From the NCBI GenBank assembly GCA_934692905.1, contig CAKUUM010000057.1:1-7142 (forward strand): a stretch of DNA of 7,142 nt. The letters are read 5' to 3'. A model generated the notes under the pieces. The model ran no database searches. It was given only the letters and a program-made list of their open reading frames with translations, and was not told the DNA's origin. This document shows positions 6,223 to 7,142 of this stretch, piece after piece (position 1 is the first letter of the stretch; every line of letters begins with the position of its first letter). The translations under genes and the position numbers were made by a program. The stretch comes from an uncultured Bacteroidales bacterium (lineage in GTDB: Bacteria > Bacteroidota > Bacteroidia > Bacteroidales > Paludibacteraceae).

Positions 6223-6768
6223 ATGAAAAGTGGCAATATCCTGGCTGTGGGCGTGGCGGTGATTGCGTCATGGTTGCTGGTGTCGTGTGCTGTGCATGAC
6301 CCCAATGGTGAAGACTGGAACCGAGACCGGTTTGTATTGGCAAACCTGAGTGACAACCAGCGTGAGGTGCTGTGGTCAGATACGATAACACCGCCCAACA
6401 ACCCGTTTGCGCCTGCTGCCGATGACAGTATGGTGACAGTAGTGGGAGCCATCGGGCTGGAGCAGATACCCGTGGACGGTAGTCGGGAGTTGTATTGCTG
6501 CGTGAAAACGAGCAACTACAACACGTATTTCCTGACGAGCCGGCAACCCTCTACGAAAGGGGACGCAGAGCGATTCACGCTGTGGCGGTACGATGCGGAG
6601 ATGTTGCAGCCCGGATATGGAGGAAGTTCGGACACGATTTGCGTGGGGGATACGATAGCCGTGACGGGGTATGCCTACGCTATGGCGTACGATAGGGGAG
6701 TGGTGCTGGATGTGCGGTTTGTGCAGAAATACTCGTCTGCGCAAGGAGAGGAAACAGGTGAAGAATAG
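6223..6768 (+). CDS. Lipoprotein of unknown function
   Basis: A 181-residue protein from ATG 6223; an in-frame ATG at 6217 is an alternative start. MKSGNILAVGVAVIASWLLV leads to the lipobox LVSC with C22, so the mature protein is predicted to be lipid-anchored in the inner or outer membrane. The mature part has no recognised domain. It is hydrophilic and looks beta-rich in its second half (DTICVGDTIAVTGYAYAMAY, VVLDVRFVQKYSS), with a Cys pair (ELYCCVKTS) and an acidic tail (EETGEE). The DTICVGDTIAVTGYA segment could be an OB-fold or similar beta-barrel strand pair, which is speculation. It is the first gene of an operon, with a signal-peptide protein 29 bp downstream, and is divergent from the TPR-HTH regulator. 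TAG is its natural stop codon. Confidence 0.8.
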   Translation: MKSGNILAVGVAVIASWLLVSCAVHDPNGEDWNRDRFVLANLSDNQREVLWSDTITPPNNPFAPAADDSMVTVVGAIGLEQIPVDGSRELYCCVKTSNYNTYFLTSRQPSTKGDAERFTLWRYDAEMLQPGYGGSSDTICVGDTIAVTGYAYAMAYDRGVVLDVRFVQKYSSAQGEETGEE

Positions 6769-6797
6769 GCTGATACATGGCTGTTAATGAGAAGATT

Positions 6798-7142
6798 ATG
6801 AATAGATTAGCATTATACTTGGGTGGTCTTGCGGTTGCGGTATGTATGGCAGTGCCTGCTACGGCAGAGACGGCAACGGCTGTGGAGTCGCCGCATGAGT
6901 TGCGGATAGGTTTTGCAGATGCGTTTGTGTCTTCTGCGGCAATGCGAAGCGCGGTGCGCAGTTACTATTCGTTTGGCAGTGGAGACCTCCCATATATAGA
7001 CGGTCTGCCTGTGGCGGAGGCGGATAGGTACCTGCGGGAAACGCGGCACTATCAGTATCGCGACTGGTACTCGACGGGGCACTTTTTCTTGGGGTACCAG
7101 TACCGATTGATAGCATTAGTGAGCGTCGGGGTTGACGTGGAC
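6798..7142 (+). CDS. Secreted envelope protein, 3' end outside the window
   Basis: An open frame continues to the last base of the window without a stop (115 codons visible). From ATG 6798 the start reads MNRLALYLGGLAVAVCMAVP followed by ATAETATA, a Sec signal peptide with likely cleavage after an Ala-x-Ala site near residue 24. An in-frame ATG at 6777 would add a polar MAVNEKI extension, so 6798 fits a signal peptide better. The mature part (ELRIGFADAFVSSAAMRSAV, then a Gly/Tyr-rich stretch, ending HFFLGYQYRLIALVSVGVDV) has the alternating aromatic/polar strands seen in outer-membrane beta-barrels, with 'GYQYRLIALVSVGVDV' resembling a barrel strand. That assignment is an inference from about a third or half of a protein. 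It is the second gene of the lipoprotein operon, beginning 29 bp after that gene's stop. Confidence 0.7.
   Translation, partial: MNRLALYLGGLAVAVCMAVPATAETATAVESPHELRIGFADAFVSSAAMRSAVRSYYSFGSGDLPYIDGLPVAEADRYLRETRHYQYRDWYSTGHFFLGYQYRLIALVSVGVDVD

Overview
The window looks like chromosomal DNA of a Bacteroidales bacterium (Bacteroides/Prevotella-like). The evidence is three well-formed promoters with the Bacteroidetes -33 TTG / -7 TAnnTTTG pattern at exactly 20 bp spacing, a DUF4372-type IS4 transposase, an AAA ATPase of the kind common in Bacteroidales, an ECF sigma factor paired with a small multi-spanning membrane protein, and a lipoprotein-TPR-membrane-HTH regulator. Species cannot be assigned by eye.

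Left part (1-3116) is a zone of decayed accessory genes. A small gene of unknown function (96-405, minus) has a good promoter and a convincing upstream start, but a one-base frameshift near its 5' end. An AAA/P-loop ATPase (665-1793, minus) carries an in-frame TAG right after the Walker A region and a second reading-frame shift near its 3' end. An IS4-family element (1822-3116, 18/19 terminal inverted repeats) sits 28 bp upstream of the ATPase start. Its transposase (1933-3093) is itself interrupted by a TAG inside the Y-(2)-R-(3)-E-(6)-K signature. All three coding units are therefore probably non-functional. Between the small gene and the ATPase lie two AAGGAC-N4-GTCC dyads, 31 bp apart, abutting the small gene's promoter.

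Right part (3117-7142) is intact. A two-gene operon on the plus strand encodes an ECF sigma factor (3271-3750) and a four-helix membrane protein (3774-4340), plausibly its partner. It converges on a long minus-strand gene (4373-6010) for a predicted lipid-anchored or secreted periplasmic TPR protein with one transmembrane helix, a cytoplasmic coiled coil and a C-terminal helix-turn-helix. Divergent from that gene is a plus-strand operon of a lipoprotein of unknown function (6223-6768) and a secreted, probably envelope-associated protein that runs off the window (6798-7142+). The two divergent promoters share a 15-base block, AAAAGCAGTACCTTT, in opposite orientations.

The most interesting hypothesis is that the TPR-TM-HTH protein is a membrane-tethered regulator of the adjacent lipoprotein/envelope-protein operon, possibly linked to the neighbouring ECF sigma pair. 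This rests on gene arrangement and promoter similarity only. I found no rRNA, tRNA, CRISPR array or riboswitch.
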